From NCBI RefSeq assembly GCF_019334305.1, contig NZ_JAHWGH010000012.1:1-64000 (forward strand): 64,000 bases of DNA. The letters run 5' to 3'. The notes below the pieces were generated by a model. The model was given only the letters and a program-made list of their open reading frames with translations. It was not told the DNA's origin and did not search any database. The stretch is from Rossellomorea orangium. Its GTDB lineage: Bacteria; Bacillota; Bacilli; Bacillales; Bacillaceae_B. Each line of letters begins with the position of its first letter. The stretch's first letter is position 1. The translations under genes were made by a program, and so were the position numbers. Of this stretch, positions 10,099-19,025 are shown piece after piece.

Positions 10099-10701
10099 TT
10101 AACGAGAGTAGAACTCAACGATAAGAGCTTCGTTAATTTCAGCTGGTAATTCAGAACGTTCAGGAACGCGTGTGAAAGTACCTTCTAATTTGTCAGCATC
10201 GAAAGTTAGGAATTCAGGAACAAAGCTGTTCACTTCCATCGCTTCTTTGATGATGTCAAGGTTGCGTGATTTTTCACGAACTGAGATTGTTTGACCAGGA
10301 AGAACGCGGAATGAAGGGATGTCTACGCGAGATCCGTTCACTGTAACGTGACCGTGGTTAACAAGTTGACGTGCTTGACGGCGAGTACGAGCAAGACCTA
10401 AACGATAAACAACGTTATCCAGGCGGCACTCAAGTAGCGCCATGAAGTTTTCACCGTGTTTACCTTGTAATTTGCCAGCTTGGTCAAATAGGTTACGGAA
10501 TTGACGCTCAGTTACTCCGTACATGTGACGAAGTTTTTGCTTCTCTTGAAGTTGTAAACCGTACTCAGAGATTTTTTTACGTTGGTTAGGACCGTGTTGT
10601 CCTGGAGCGTAAGGACGCTTTTCTAATTCTTTACCCGTACCGCTTAGAGAGATTCCAAGACGACGAGATAATTTCCAGCTTGGGCCAGTATATCGAGCCA
10701 T
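10099..10701 (-). CDS. rpsD: Ribosomal protein S4
   Basis: Small-subunit assembly protein S4, 200 aa, starting [16 protein letters not shown]. The S4 RNA-binding domain covers about 91-155 ([34 protein letters not shown]). The ATG at 10701 follows AAAGGAGGAG; an upstream in-frame start would add residues unlike any S4. It is monocistronic, with its own strong promoter, long leader and terminator. In B. subtilis S4 represses its own gene through the leader RNA. Confidence 0.98.
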   Translation of the reverse strand: MARYTGPSWKLSRRLGISLSGTGKELEKRPYAPGQHGPNQRKKISEYGLQLQEKQKLRHMYGVTERQFRNLFDQAGKLQGKHGENFMALLECRLDNVVYRLGLARTRRQARQLVNHGHVTVNGSRVDIPSFRVLPGQTISVREKSRNLDIIKEAMEVNSFVPEFLTFDADKLEGTFTRVPERSELPAEINEALIVEFYSR

Positions 10702-10887
10702 GAATGACTCCTCCTTTATTGTTTTTATTTTGTTGTAAAATAAAAACACCTGTGAATAAACAATTATGTGCATTTTGTTTTCATGTACCTTCGCCCTAGC
10801 AGCAGAGGGTTACAAGATACACCTCAATATGTAGAGGAACAAAATACGAGCATAAAGGACTTCACTGAAGCTGCATTATTTTACACA
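10702..10887 (-). promoter_or_regulatory. rpsD leader RNA, probable S4 autoregulatory site
   Basis: About 185 bases separate the likely transcription start from the rpsD ATG. The transcript can form several short hairpins: CTTCA/TGAAG near its 5' end, CCTC/GAGG, and CCC/GGG around CTCTGCTGCTA. Leader-mediated repression by S4 is established in B. subtilis; assigning it here rests on position and length, not on a checked structure. Confidence 0.6.
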
Positions 10888-10893
10888 AAGAAT

Positions 10894-10922
10894 ATTATAT
10901 GACGTGAGAGAATAGAAGTCAA
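10894..10922 (-). promoter_or_regulatory. rpsD sigma-A promoter
   Basis: Minus strand TTGACT (10917-10922), a 17-base spacer and a perfect TATAAT (10894-10899). Confidence 0.85.
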
Positions 10923-11035
10923 GGAAGTATTTTGAGATTCATAAGTCCAGATGAGAATCCCTAAACAAAATAGTCCATAAGTCATTTGTTGTGATATAAT
11001 AAAAGTTGAAAATTATGTTAAATAGGTGAGCAGAT

Positions 11036-11626
11036 TTGCAAGAATCCAATAGAGAGAAATTTCTTCGGTATCTATTGATCGGTCTGTGCATGCTGGTCGT
11101 TTTGGGAGGTTTCATTTATTCCTCTGACTCATCAGAAAAAGTCGATGGGGAAACACCATCCATCCAAGCTGAAGTACTGTCAGTGGGAAGTGAAACTAAG
11201 AACCCTGTCATCGCAGTGGCGAAGATGGTAGAAGAGCAGCCGGTCCTTGTCATATATGAACTTGATCGAAATAACCAATATTACTTTAAGGTATTACATA
11301 GTGTGTCGTTACATAATAAAGTAAAAACAATGAGCTTGGCAAAGGAACATAATGGAATATGGGTTCAATTGGAAAAGGGGAAGTGGGCGTTGTTTTCCGA
11401 TGCTTTAGAGGTTGTGAAGGAAAGGAAAGATGCTCCACCAGACGTCACTACTAGCCGGAATCCTTTTTCACAGGAGAAGGGCGGATTCATCAGCCTTCCT
11501 GATCATATTCGATTGGATCTTTCAGGCAAAAGCGTGGAACCAAATGAAATTCATTCTATATCAGAAGACGATTCATTATGGATGGTAGTCTTCGAAAAGG
11601 ATCTGGTACTGGCAAGGAGCCAGTGA
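11036..11626 (+). CDS. Single-span membrane protein of unknown function, upstream of dgcP
   Basis: 196 aa. Residues about 10-28 form one hydrophobic segment (YLLIGLCMLVVLGGFIYS), so the rest is probably outside the membrane. No family recognised; the exposed part has alternating strand-like segments and no obvious catalytic motif. The TTG at 11036 has AGGTGAG upstream, and an extended -10 (TGATATAAT, ending at 11000) lies before it. The stop is five bases before the dgcP ATG, so the two are almost surely co-transcribed, and a role in sensing or modulating the cyclase is possible but unproven. Confidence 0.8.
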   Translation: MQESNREKFLRYLLIGLCMLVVLGGFIYSSDSSEKVDGETPSIQAEVLSVGSETKNPVIAVAKMVEEQPVLVIYELDRNNQYYFKVLHSVSLHNKVKTMSLAKEHNGIWVQLEKGKWALFSDALEVVKERKDAPPDVTTSRNPFSQEKGGFISLPDHIRLDLSGKSVEPNEIHSISEDDSLWMVVFEKDLVLARSQ

Positions 11627-11631
11627 AGTAA

Positions 11632-13485
11632 ATGGTGTCACAAACCTTTCAGGTGTGGGTGAGAAAAATGTACGTAATTCAACATGCTTTGCATGAATAC
11701 AAGTCAAAGCTATTCGATTTAATATATGAAGAAATGTCGGCGGAGAGAGATCAATCTGTTCAATTGCAAAAGTGGCTGACGGTCGTGAAGGATAGCCTCG
11801 AAATCGATCGGGCTTTTTTGTATTTTTATACCAATTCAACTTACTACCTCTATCAACCCCATCAGAATGGGGAGGCTCCTCTTACACTTGCTGAAGCCAG
11901 GGAAGAATATATTCTAAGTCCGGTCTTAATAGAGAAGGATGGTCTGTCATCCATTAAATTCCACTTCACGAAGAAGGATGGAAGTCCCTTGGCGATCCTT
12001 TTAGTAAAGAAGGAGGATTCGGGCGGATGGGCAGATGAAAGCTTGCTCCATTCTTTTTGGAAGGCAAGCAATCAGTTCTTACAGCATACAGGAGGTATCC
12101 AGACGGTCCTCGAAGACGAACGGAGATATCGGGAATTATTCAAAGTGACGGAAATTTTCCACTCGACGAGGGATGTGCGTACGCTTCTCGTACAAATCAT
12201 CGAGACGTTGAGAGAGGTATTCCCGGTGGATGAATTCCATTTATTATTGTCAAATGACCGGTATGAGTTTGGGGAACTCCCCATCAAGAATTTTGACTTT
12301 GATCAAGCCAATGAGTCTGCCATGCAGGCATTTGTCAATGGCAGCATTGAAGCTGGGGAAGAAGACGTCCTCTACGCGCCATTAAAAGGAAAGCAGGGTA
12401 TTTATGGCGTCCTGGAAGTGAAATCCATTTCCCATGATACGTTTACGGACCATAAGATCGAGTTTATTCGCCTGCTTGCTTATACGGCGGGGAGTGCACT
12501 GGAGAATGCCAAGCTTTATGAGCAGTCGAAGAGGCTCATCACCGATCTTCAGCTCATCAATGAAACGTCCCATCAATTGAATCTGAACTTACGACTATCC
12601 GAAACCGTTATGTTCTTAAAAAAACAGATTAAGCGTTCTTTTCAGGCATCAGCGATCGGGTTCGTCCTCCTTCAAAAAGGAGAGTACACCATTTTAGATG
12701 AAAGCTCCCCTGTCTTTTTTGAAGAAAAGGGAAGAAACTATATTTCTTACGTAAAAGAGCGGATCGAAAAGGAGAGGGATGCCATCTTTTTGGGTGATGT
12801 CAGCGACCGATTTGAAACAGCGGTCGACTTTCCGTCCATCATGGCCGCACCCATGATTCAAAATGAAGTCCTGATCGGATTCTGCGTGGTACTGCACAAG
12901 GAACCTTATATGTTCTCGTTCGATATGTACAAGCTGTTGCAGTCATTCATTCACCATTCAACCCTTGCCATCACCAATGCCACCCTTCGTGAAAAACTCG
13001 AGCATATGGTCATCACCGATCATATGACCAAGCTGTTTGCGCGGAATTATTTGGATGACGAAATGGAATCCTCCATGAATAAGGATGACTTAGGCACGCT
13101 GCTACTGATTGATATTGATGATTTCAAATCCATCAATGATAACTACGGCCATCAAATCGGTGATGAAGTCATCATAGAGGTGTCCAATCTGATCAAAGGC
13201 GTCGTCAGCCATCATGGTTTCGTAGCCAGGTGGGGAGGGGAAGAATTGGCCGCTTATCTGCCTTCCTTGGGAAGGGAAAAAGGCCTGGAAATCGCCCGCC
13301 AGATCATTAAAGATGTCCCATTGAAAACAAATCCATCAGTCACCCTCTCCTGCGGATTATCCATCTGGAGAAAGAACGACGACACCTGTCCCAAATCAGT
13401 CAAAGAACTGGTGAAAAAAGCAGACGAAGCACTCTACCTCGCAAAGAATAATGGAAAAAATCAGGTTGTCAACGATTGTGATTAA
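11632..13485 (+). CDS. dgcP: Diguanylate cyclase with GAF domains, DgcP-type (YtrP)
   Basis: 617 aa soluble protein with GAF-like sensory regions over about residues 20-440 and a C-terminal GGDEF domain (LLLIDIDDFKSINDNYGHQIGDEV, then RWGGEELAAYLPS). The GGEEL signature and the metal-binding Asp residues are intact, so synthesis of c-di-GMP from GTP is expected. I see no RxxD inhibitory site just before GGEEL. The place next to rpsD and near ytsP matches B. subtilis dgcP. The start could also be the ATG at 11668. Confidence 0.88.
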   Translation: MVSQTFQVWVRKMYVIQHALHEYKSKLFDLIYEEMSAERDQSVQLQKWLTVVKDSLEIDRAFLYFYTNSTYYLYQPHQNGEAPLTLAEAREEYILSPVLIEKDGLSSIKFHFTKKDGSPLAILLVKKEDSGGWADESLLHSFWKASNQFLQHTGGIQTVLEDERRYRELFKVTEIFHSTRDVRTLLVQIIETLREVFPVDEFHLLLSNDRYEFGELPIKNFDFDQANESAMQAFVNGSIEAGEEDVLYAPLKGKQGIYGVLEVKSISHDTFTDHKIEFIRLLAYTAGSALENAKLYEQSKRLITDLQLINETSHQLNLNLRLSETVMFLKKQIKRSFQASAIGFVLLQKGEYTILDESSPVFFEEKGRNYISYVKERIEKERDAIFLGDVSDRFETAVDFPSIMAAPMIQNEVLIGFCVVLHKEPYMFSFDMYKLLQSFIHHSTLAITNATLREKLEHMVITDHMTKLFARNYLDDEMESSMNKDDLGTLLLIDIDDFKSINDNYGHQIGDEVIIEVSNLIKGVVSHHGFVARWGGEELAAYLPSLGREKGLEIARQIIKDVPLKTNPSVTLSCGLSIWRKNDDTCPKSVKELVKKADEALYLAKNNGKNQVVNDCD

Positions 13486-13723
13486 AGTAGTACCAAATTA
13501 AAGATGAACTGGGAAGAGCCATTTTGGTTCTTCCTATTTTATTTAGGTCTGCGTAGAGACTGATGTTTAAAAGGGTGATTGGACTAATTTCTTTACATTT
13601 AGCTATAGGAATCGATGACCAGATTACCTGCTAACAAAGTTCAGTAATGAAAAATGAAGCAATACATTCAATATTCTATTAGGTGAAGGTAGTTAAGCTT
13701 TGAAGTTGTAAAAAAACCAAAAA

Positions 13724-13849
13724 GTTGATTGTAGCGGAAGGTGCTCGACTCCTGCGGGAAACGCGTGAAAGTTGAGACCCCACAGGGCAAAGCCAGAGGA
13801 GGCTCAACTCACGCCCCGCGGAAAGCGAGCACCTGTAGCGGAAATCAAC
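13724..13849 (+). repeat. Long-palindrome intergenic repeat, copy 2
   Basis: 126 bp bounded by GTTGATT and AATCAAC. Inner inverted pairs include GGTGCTCG with CGAGCACC and CTGCGGG with CCCCGCGG, so a single strand would fold into a long hairpin. It lies in the 527-base gap between dgcP and the gamma-lyase gene; apart from it I see only short AT-rich sequence there and no gene. Confidence 0.9.
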
Positions 13850-14012
13850 CAGCACCTCACCATATTGAGAACCAATGTTGACACTGGCTTCATATACCTA
13901 AACCACACCTTCCTTTATCACTTTAGTGTAACCGCTTTCTTTTTCCTCCCGGTTATCATATTCTAGAATAGTAGTTACTTAGACTTAAAGGGAATACTGG
14001 GAGGAATACTGA

Positions 14013-15194
14013 ATGAAAGAAGAGAAACGTTTTGAAACACGGGTGATTCACGAGGGGTATCAATCGTCTCAACATTTTGATAGTTTAGCACCCCCTTTAT
14101 ACCAAACTTCTACTTATACCTTTGCAAATGCGAAACAAGGGGAAAATCGATTTGCCGGTGAAGAAGAAGGATATATATATTCAAGACTGGGGAATCCGAC
14201 GGTATCCATATTGGAAGAACGGATGGCTTCATTGGAAGGCGGGGAAGCGGCCCTTGCTTTCGGTTCCGGGATGGCGGCTGTGAGCGCAGTGTTGTTCTCC
14301 CTGACCAAATCAGGGGATCATATCCTCTGCTCGCAAGGAGTATACGGCTGTACGTTCGGTCTCCTTGAACTACTTCAAGAGAAATTTGCCATCGGACATG
14401 ACTTTTCTTCCATGGATACAGAAGAAGAGATCCGTGGCAAAATCACGGAGAACACAAGCTGCATTTATGTAGAAACACCGATCAATCCGACCATGCAGCT
14501 CATTGATCTGGAACTCGTTGTGAAGGTCGCGAGGGAAAAGGGGATTCCCGTAGTAGTGGACAACACATTCTGTTCTCCGTATCTTCAACGTCCGCTGGAG
14601 CTGGGGTGTGACATTGTCATCCACAGCGCAACGAAATACATCGGCGGGCACGGGGACGTGGTGGCAGGCCTTATCGTCGGTTCACAGGAAAAAATGGCCG
14701 AAATCCGGATGACCACCCAAAAGGATATCGGTGGCATCATTTCTCCATTCGATGCCTGGTTATTGCTGAGAGGATTAAAAACATTGGCCGTGCGCATGGA
14801 CCGTCACTGTGACAGCGCTGAGAAGATTGCTGATTTATTAGCGAAACACCCTGCTGTAGAAACGGTTATCTATCCTGGACATGTCAATCACCCTCAGCAC
14901 GGAGTCATGAAGAAACAAATGAAAAAACCGGGTGGGATGATTTCCTTTACGCTGAGAGGCTCGAAGGAAGAAGCACAGAAATTCATGGATGATCTCGATA
15001 TGATCAAGATCGCGGTCAGTCTGGGAGATGCTGAAACGTTGATCCAGCATCCTGCCACCATGACTCATGCCGTCGTGCCTGAAGAATCCAGAAAAAGTAT
15101 GGGAATCAATGATTCTCTTCTAAGGCTCTCCGTGGGACTAGAGGCACCTGAGGATATTTGGAGTGATTTATCACAGGCTCTGGACAAGGCGTAA
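14013..15194 (+). CDS. PLP-dependent Cys/Met metabolism enzyme, probable methionine gamma-lyase
   Basis: 393 aa, type I fold PLP enzyme of the Cys/Met metabolism family. The PLP lysine lies in HSATKYIGGHGDVVAG (residue about 210); the YSRLGNPT and GSGMAAVSAV motifs are present. The full sequence resembles methionine gamma-lyase (methionine to methanethiol, 2-oxobutyrate and ammonia) more than cystathionine gamma-synthase, but substrate preference cannot be settled by eye; cystathionine gamma-lyase is the main alternative. The ATG follows GGGAGGAA. Single gene ending in a palindromic terminator shared with znuA. Confidence 0.82.
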   Translation: MKEEKRFETRVIHEGYQSSQHFDSLAPPLYQTSTYTFANAKQGENRFAGEEEGYIYSRLGNPTVSILEERMASLEGGEAALAFGSGMAAVSAVLFSLTKSGDHILCSQGVYGCTFGLLELLQEKFAIGHDFSSMDTEEEIRGKITENTSCIYVETPINPTMQLIDLELVVKVAREKGIPVVVDNTFCSPYLQRPLELGCDIVIHSATKYIGGHGDVVAGLIVGSQEKMAEIRMTTQKDIGGIISPFDAWLLLRGLKTLAVRMDRHCDSAEKIADLLAKHPAVETVIYPGHVNHPQHGVMKKQMKKPGGMISFTLRGSKEEAQKFMDDLDMIKIAVSLGDAETLIQHPATMTHAVVPEESRKSMGINDSLLRLSVGLEAPEDIWSDLSQALDKA

Positions 15195-15227
15195 GAAAAA
15201 GAAGAAGTAGCCTAAATTCAATATATG

Positions 15228-15267
15228 AAACAAGCGCGTGCCACGATATCGTGGCACGCGCTTGTTT
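15228..15267. terminator. Bidirectional terminator, perfect 40-bp palindrome
   Basis: AAACAAGCGCGTGCCACGAT is followed directly by its exact reverse complement. It serves the convergent gamma-lyase and znuA genes. Confidence 0.9.
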
Positions 15268-15283
15268 GGTTAGACTGTCATCA

Positions 15284-16318
15284 TCAATCATTTATGGCTT
15301 GCTCGAGAGTCTTGATGTTTTTCTTCATCAATGTAAGGTAGTTTTCATTGTTTTCAATATCCGATTCTGTTAATACAGAAAGGTTATGAACCTTCAATGG
15401 CTTTGCATTGATTTCTTTCTGGATGATCTCAGCAACCCGGGTAGTGACGTTTTGTTCGAAAATGACATAATGAATGGAATGCTCTTTGGCGGTTTCGATG
15501 ATTTCCTTCAATTCTCTCTGGGAAGGCTCATCGGTAGGAGAGAGTCCGGCAACAGCTAATTGTTCAATTCCATAGGCGTCCTCCCAATATCCATAGGCAG
15601 CATGGGAAACAAGGATCTCTGGATGGTCACTTTCTTGAGCCAATGATGTAAATTCAGTATCAATACTCTCTAAATCTTTTTTTAATTCATCGAAGTTCTG
15701 GTTGAATGCATCTTTATGTTGGGGGTGAAGATCAATGAGAGCGTCACGGATATTTTCAGCCAACCCAATGGCACGGGTTGGATCTAGCCAAACGTGAGGG
15801 TCATAATCCCCGTGATGGTGCTCCTCTTCATGATCGGCATCACTTTCTTCGTGGTGTTCTTCTTCGTGATGTTCCTCTTCATTAGCACCTTCTTCCTCTT
15901 CGTGATGCCCTTCTTCAGAGTGATCGTGAGAGTTTGCGATGACATCGACTCCCTTTGTCGCCTCAACCATGATCGTGTCCTCGTTTTCCAGGGATTTAGT
16001 GATTTTTTCAGCATAAGACTCCATCCCAAGTCCGTTATAAATAAATAGATCTGATTCTGCGATGCTAATCATATCTTTAGATGTCGGTTCAAAGGTATGG
16101 GCGTCAGAACCGGGTGGGAGCAGGGATTCTACCTTGACCAGATCTCCTCCGATCCGTTCGGCAAAATATTGAAGAGGATAAAGGGAAGTCATGATGCTTA
16201 TTGACTCTTCACCTTCAGATTGACTGGCGTTATTTCCTGTGGTTTTACTAGCCTGATTACAGGCAGAAAGAAACATGGGTAAGATAAGAACTAGTGAAAT
16301 GAATAGGTGATTTTTCAT
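15284..16318 (-). CDS. znuA: High-affinity zinc ABC transporter substrate-binding lipoprotein (ZnuA/AdcA type)
   Basis: 344 aa. Signal peptide with lipobox LSAC, giving lipid-modified Cys20. Cluster A-1 solute-binding fold with metal-ligand histidines in GSDAHTFEP, DPHVWLDP and SHAAYGYW. Residues about 113-172 form the long His/Glu-rich loop typical of zinc-specific members. It would capture zinc outside the membrane for an ABC importer, but no znuB or znuC is in the window. Two Zur-box-like palindromes sit 34-77 bases upstream of the ATG. Confidence 0.93.
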   Translation of the reverse strand: MKNHLFISLVLILPMFLSACNQASKTTGNNASQSEGEESISIMTSLYPLQYFAERIGGDLVKVESLLPPGSDAHTFEPTSKDMISIAESDLFIYNGLGMESYAEKITKSLENEDTIMVEATKGVDVIANSHDHSEEGHHEEEEGANEEEHHEEEHHEESDADHEEEHHHGDYDPHVWLDPTRAIGLAENIRDALIDLHPQHKDAFNQNFDELKKDLESIDTEFTSLAQESDHPEILVSHAAYGYWEDAYGIEQLAVAGLSPTDEPSQRELKEIIETAKEHSIHYVIFEQNVTTRVAEIIQKEINAKPLKVHNLSVLTESDIENNENYLTLMKKNIKTLEQAIND

Positions 16319-16351
16319 CTTGATCTCCTTTAAAATAATGTAATCATCACT

Positions 16352-16395
16352 TTATCGTAATCATTACGTTTTGTAAATAAGAATTATTACGATTT
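16352..16395 (-). promoter_or_regulatory. Tandem Zur boxes upstream of znuA
   Basis: Two palindromes match the Bacillus Zur consensus (AAATCGTAAT and ATTACGATTT around one central base): 16352-16372 at 17 of 20 positions and 16375-16395 at 17 of 20, centres 23 bp apart. Zinc-loaded Zur bound here would repress znuA. Confidence 0.85.
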
Positions 16396-16445
16396 ATTTT
16401 AGATTTTTCATTGCACATCAATCATTTGTGTGATTAAATACTTTT

Positions 16446-16466
16446 AAAGCGTAATTGTTACGATTT
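16446..16466. promoter_or_regulatory. Zur box, middle of znuA/GTPase intergenic region
   Basis: AAAGCGTAAT, T, GTTACGATTT: 18 of 20 positions match the Zur consensus. It lies about 175 bases ahead of the COG0523 gene. The 322-base gap holds four such boxes and no gene that I can support. Confidence 0.8.
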
Positions 16467-16597
16467 ATATTGGTGCAGGTGATGATCACTTGTTTGAATG
16501 GATCATCTTTGGCGGGGATCTACATAGATGTACATCAGAAAACGTAGTGGGAATGTTCCCGGTGCAAGGAAAAAAGCCGTCATCTGGCACATCATCT

Positions 16598-16618
16598 AAA
16601 TCGTAATGATTTTGATTT
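16598..16618 (+). promoter_or_regulatory. Zur box just before the COG0523 GTPase gene
   Basis: AAATCGTAAT, G, ATTTTGATTT: 18 of 20 positions match. It ends about eight bases before the ribosome binding site, so bound repressor would block the start of the transcript. Confidence 0.8.
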
Positions 16619-16640
16619 TAGTAAGAAAGGGTTGTTAAAC

Positions 16641-17822
16641 ATGAGAGTACCAGTAACAGTATTAAGCGGTTATTTAGGATCAGGAAAGACGACGTTATTA
16701 AACCATATTTTGCACAATCGGGAAAATAGAAAAATTGCGGTTATTGTGAATGATATGAGTGAAGTGAATATTGATGCTGCTCTCGTCAAGAGCGGTGGTT
16801 TTACCAGAACGGAAGAGAAATTGGTGGAGCTTCAAAACGGCTGCATTTGCTGCACGTTAAGGGAAGACCTCATGATAGAAGTTCAGCGCCTGGTCGATCA
16901 GGGGGATATCGATTATATCGTCATTGAGTCCACCGGGATTTCTGAACCGATTCCGGTTGCCCAAACCTTCACGTATCTGGATGAAGAAATGGACATTGAC
17001 CTTACAAGTAAAACAAGGCTGGATACAATGGTCACGGTTGTGGATGCCAATCGTTTCTGGCACGATTTCGCCAGCGGAGAAACATTGCTGGACCGTAAGC
17101 AGGCGAGTGATGAAGGAGACACAAGGGAAGTGGTGGATTTACTGATCGATCAAATTGAGTTTGCCAATGTGATTGTCTTAAATAAGATCGATTTAGTAGA
17201 GGACGTTGATGTCATCGAATTAAAATCGATGCTTCAGAAGCTGAACCCGGGTGCAAAAATCATTTCTGCTACCCACTCCAATATCCCGTTGAATCAAGTA
17301 CTGGATACGAAACTGTTTGATTTTGAAGAAGCAAGTCAGGGAGCCGGTTGGATAAAAGAATTACAGGAAGAACACACTCCTGAAACCGAGGAGTATGGAA
17401 TCTCTTCCTTTGTGTACCGTCGTAAGAAACCCTTTCATCCTGAACGTTTCATGAAGTGGATGGAGGCATGGCCTGTCGATATTGTAAGGGCAAAGGGATT
17501 CTTTTGGCTTCCTACCCGTCATGACATGACAGGCTTATTATCCCAGGCTGGTCCATCGATTATCATTCAGGGAGCAGGGGAATGGGTGGCTGCGTATCCT
17601 GCACAAGAAAGAAATGAAATTCTTTCTGAAGAAGTGGAATTGAGAGAGAACTGGGATCCCATTTATGGAGATCGAATGAATGAGCTTGTGTTTATCGGTC
17701 TGGAGATGAACAAGGAAGAAATAGAGCAGTCATTGGACCGTTGTTTATTAACGGACAGGGAAATGGGAGAGGACTGGACTGCATTCAAAGATCCGATTCC
17801 TGGATTTATAGTAGAAGAGTAA
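16641..17822 (+). CDS. zagA: COG0523 family GTPase, zinc metallochaperone (ZagA/YciC type)
   Basis: 393 aa SIMIBI-class GTPase. P-loop [12 protein letters not shown] at residues 9-20, the metal-binding CxCC as CICC in [11 protein letters not shown], the switch motif ESTGISEP, and the GTP-specificity motif NKID; a CobW C-terminal domain follows. Zur-regulated members deliver zinc to essential enzymes under starvation (B. subtilis ZagA to FolE). The ATG at 16641 has AAAGGG nine bases upstream; an in-frame TTG at 16632 overlaps that site. Flanked by Zur boxes on both sides. Confidence 0.9.
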   Translation: MRVPVTVLSGYLGSGKTTLLNHILHNRENRKIAVIVNDMSEVNIDAALVKSGGFTRTEEKLVELQNGCICCTLREDLMIEVQRLVDQGDIDYIVIESTGISEPIPVAQTFTYLDEEMDIDLTSKTRLDTMVTVVDANRFWHDFASGETLLDRKQASDEGDTREVVDLLIDQIEFANVIVLNKIDLVEDVDVIELKSMLQKLNPGAKIISATHSNIPLNQVLDTKLFDFEEASQGAGWIKELQEEHTPETEEYGISSFVYRRKKPFHPERFMKWMEAWPVDIVRAKGFFWLPTRHDMTGLLSQAGPSIIIQGAGEWVAAYPAQERNEILSEEVELRENWDPIYGDRMNELVFIGLEMNKEEIEQSLDRCLLTDREMGEDWTAFKDPIPGFIVEE

Positions 17823-17968
17823 TAGATATACCCATAACCGGTTATCGCTTATTCATAATAAATGAGATGTCCTTCTTCTACTACATAAACATCTTCGGAC
17901 TTTATTAGATATATCAATCGATTAGTCATAATGTACATCAAGAAAGAATAGAAGTAGTATATGGAATA

Positions 17969-17989
17969 AAACGTAATCATTACGGTTTG
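17969..17989 (+). promoter_or_regulatory. Zur box upstream of ycgR
   Basis: AAAACGTAAT, C, ATTACGGTTT: 18 of 20 positions match. It lies 24 bases before the TTG start of the permease gene. Confidence 0.85.
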
Positions 17990-18012
17990 TTGAGAGAGGA
18001 GTACTATGATCT

Positions 18013-19011
18013 TTGAAAGAACTAAAAAAGGCAGGACAGGACCTGACAGGTCTTTTCCTGTTTGTATTGATCATCGGATTGTTTCTAGGCGGTGAATGGG
18101 TAAAAGGATGGTTACCGGATGCCTTCTTTGGAGGTTCTCTCGTGAATGTCATCACGATATTCTTAAGCATCCTGTTAGAAGCAATCCCGTTTATCTTAAT
18201 TGGTGTATTTGCGTCTGCACTCATTCAAATATTTGTTTCGGAGAGTTTATTGCAGAGGCTGGTACCGAAGAGGTTCCCTTATCTGTCGTTACTGCCTGCG
18301 GTCTTTGTGGGTGCACTGCTCCCGGTTTGTGAGTGTGCCATCGTACCCGTGGCCAGAAGGTTGATAAAGAAGGGGATGCCGACACACCTGGCCATCGTCA
18401 TTATGGTGACAGCCCCGATTCTGAATCCGATTGTCCTGCTTTCCACCTACTATGCGTTTCAAAATGACCTTACCGTCGTCATAGGGAGAATGGTGATTGC
18501 GTTCGTTGCAGCATTGATCATTGGCGCGTTATTGTACAAGCTGTTTGGCAGGCAGAATCCCCTTAAGAAAAGGAGTCACGATCACGAACATGATCATGAC
18601 CATTCGTCGAATAAGCTGATGCAAACACTGGTTCATGCCAGTGATGAATTTTTTGATATGGGGAAATTCTTAATCATCGGTGCCTTATTGGCAGCTGTGT
18701 TTCAAACATATATCGATCGTGAAGCCATTGTGGCATTGGGATCGAACGATTGGGCAGGACCTGGAGTCATGATGGGGTTTGCATTCATAATGTCCCTATG
18801 CTCAGAAGCAGATGCCTTCGTTGCTTCTTCATTCGGTAACCTGTTCTCAACGTCATCCCTTCTCGCGTTTCTTGTGTACGGTCCGATGATCGATTTCAAG
18901 AATACTTTATTGATGCTTGCCTATTTTAAAAAGCGCTTTGTCTTATTACTTATTGCAGTCGTCACCGTTACCGTTTATCTCTGTATCATGGTCACTCAAT
19001 TTTGGTTATAA
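18013..19011 (+). CDS. ycgR: UPF0718-family permease, YcgR type
   Basis: 332 aa, about eight to ten membrane segments, DUF318/UPF0718 permease. Visible motifs include CECAIVPVARRLIKKGMP and a mid-protein cytoplasmic or loop region with HDHEHDHDHSS, a likely metal-binding stretch. Transported substrate unknown. The TTG at 18013 has AGGAG 11 bases upstream; an ATG at 18006 is in another frame and soon stops. Followed 14 bases later by ycgQ. A Zur box upstream suggests a zinc-starvation role. Confidence 0.82.
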   Translation: MKELKKAGQDLTGLFLFVLIIGLFLGGEWVKGWLPDAFFGGSLVNVITIFLSILLEAIPFILIGVFASALIQIFVSESLLQRLVPKRFPYLSLLPAVFVGALLPVCECAIVPVARRLIKKGMPTHLAIVIMVTAPILNPIVLLSTYYAFQNDLTVVIGRMVIAFVAALIIGALLYKLFGRQNPLKKRSHDHEHDHDHSSNKLMQTLVHASDEFFDMGKFLIIGALLAAVFQTYIDREAIVALGSNDWAGPGVMMGFAFIMSLCSEADAFVASSFGNLFSTSSLLAFLVYGPMIDFKNTLLMLAYFKKRFVLLLIAVVTVTVYLCIMVTQFWL

Positions 19012-19025
19012 GGAGGGATCGTTCA

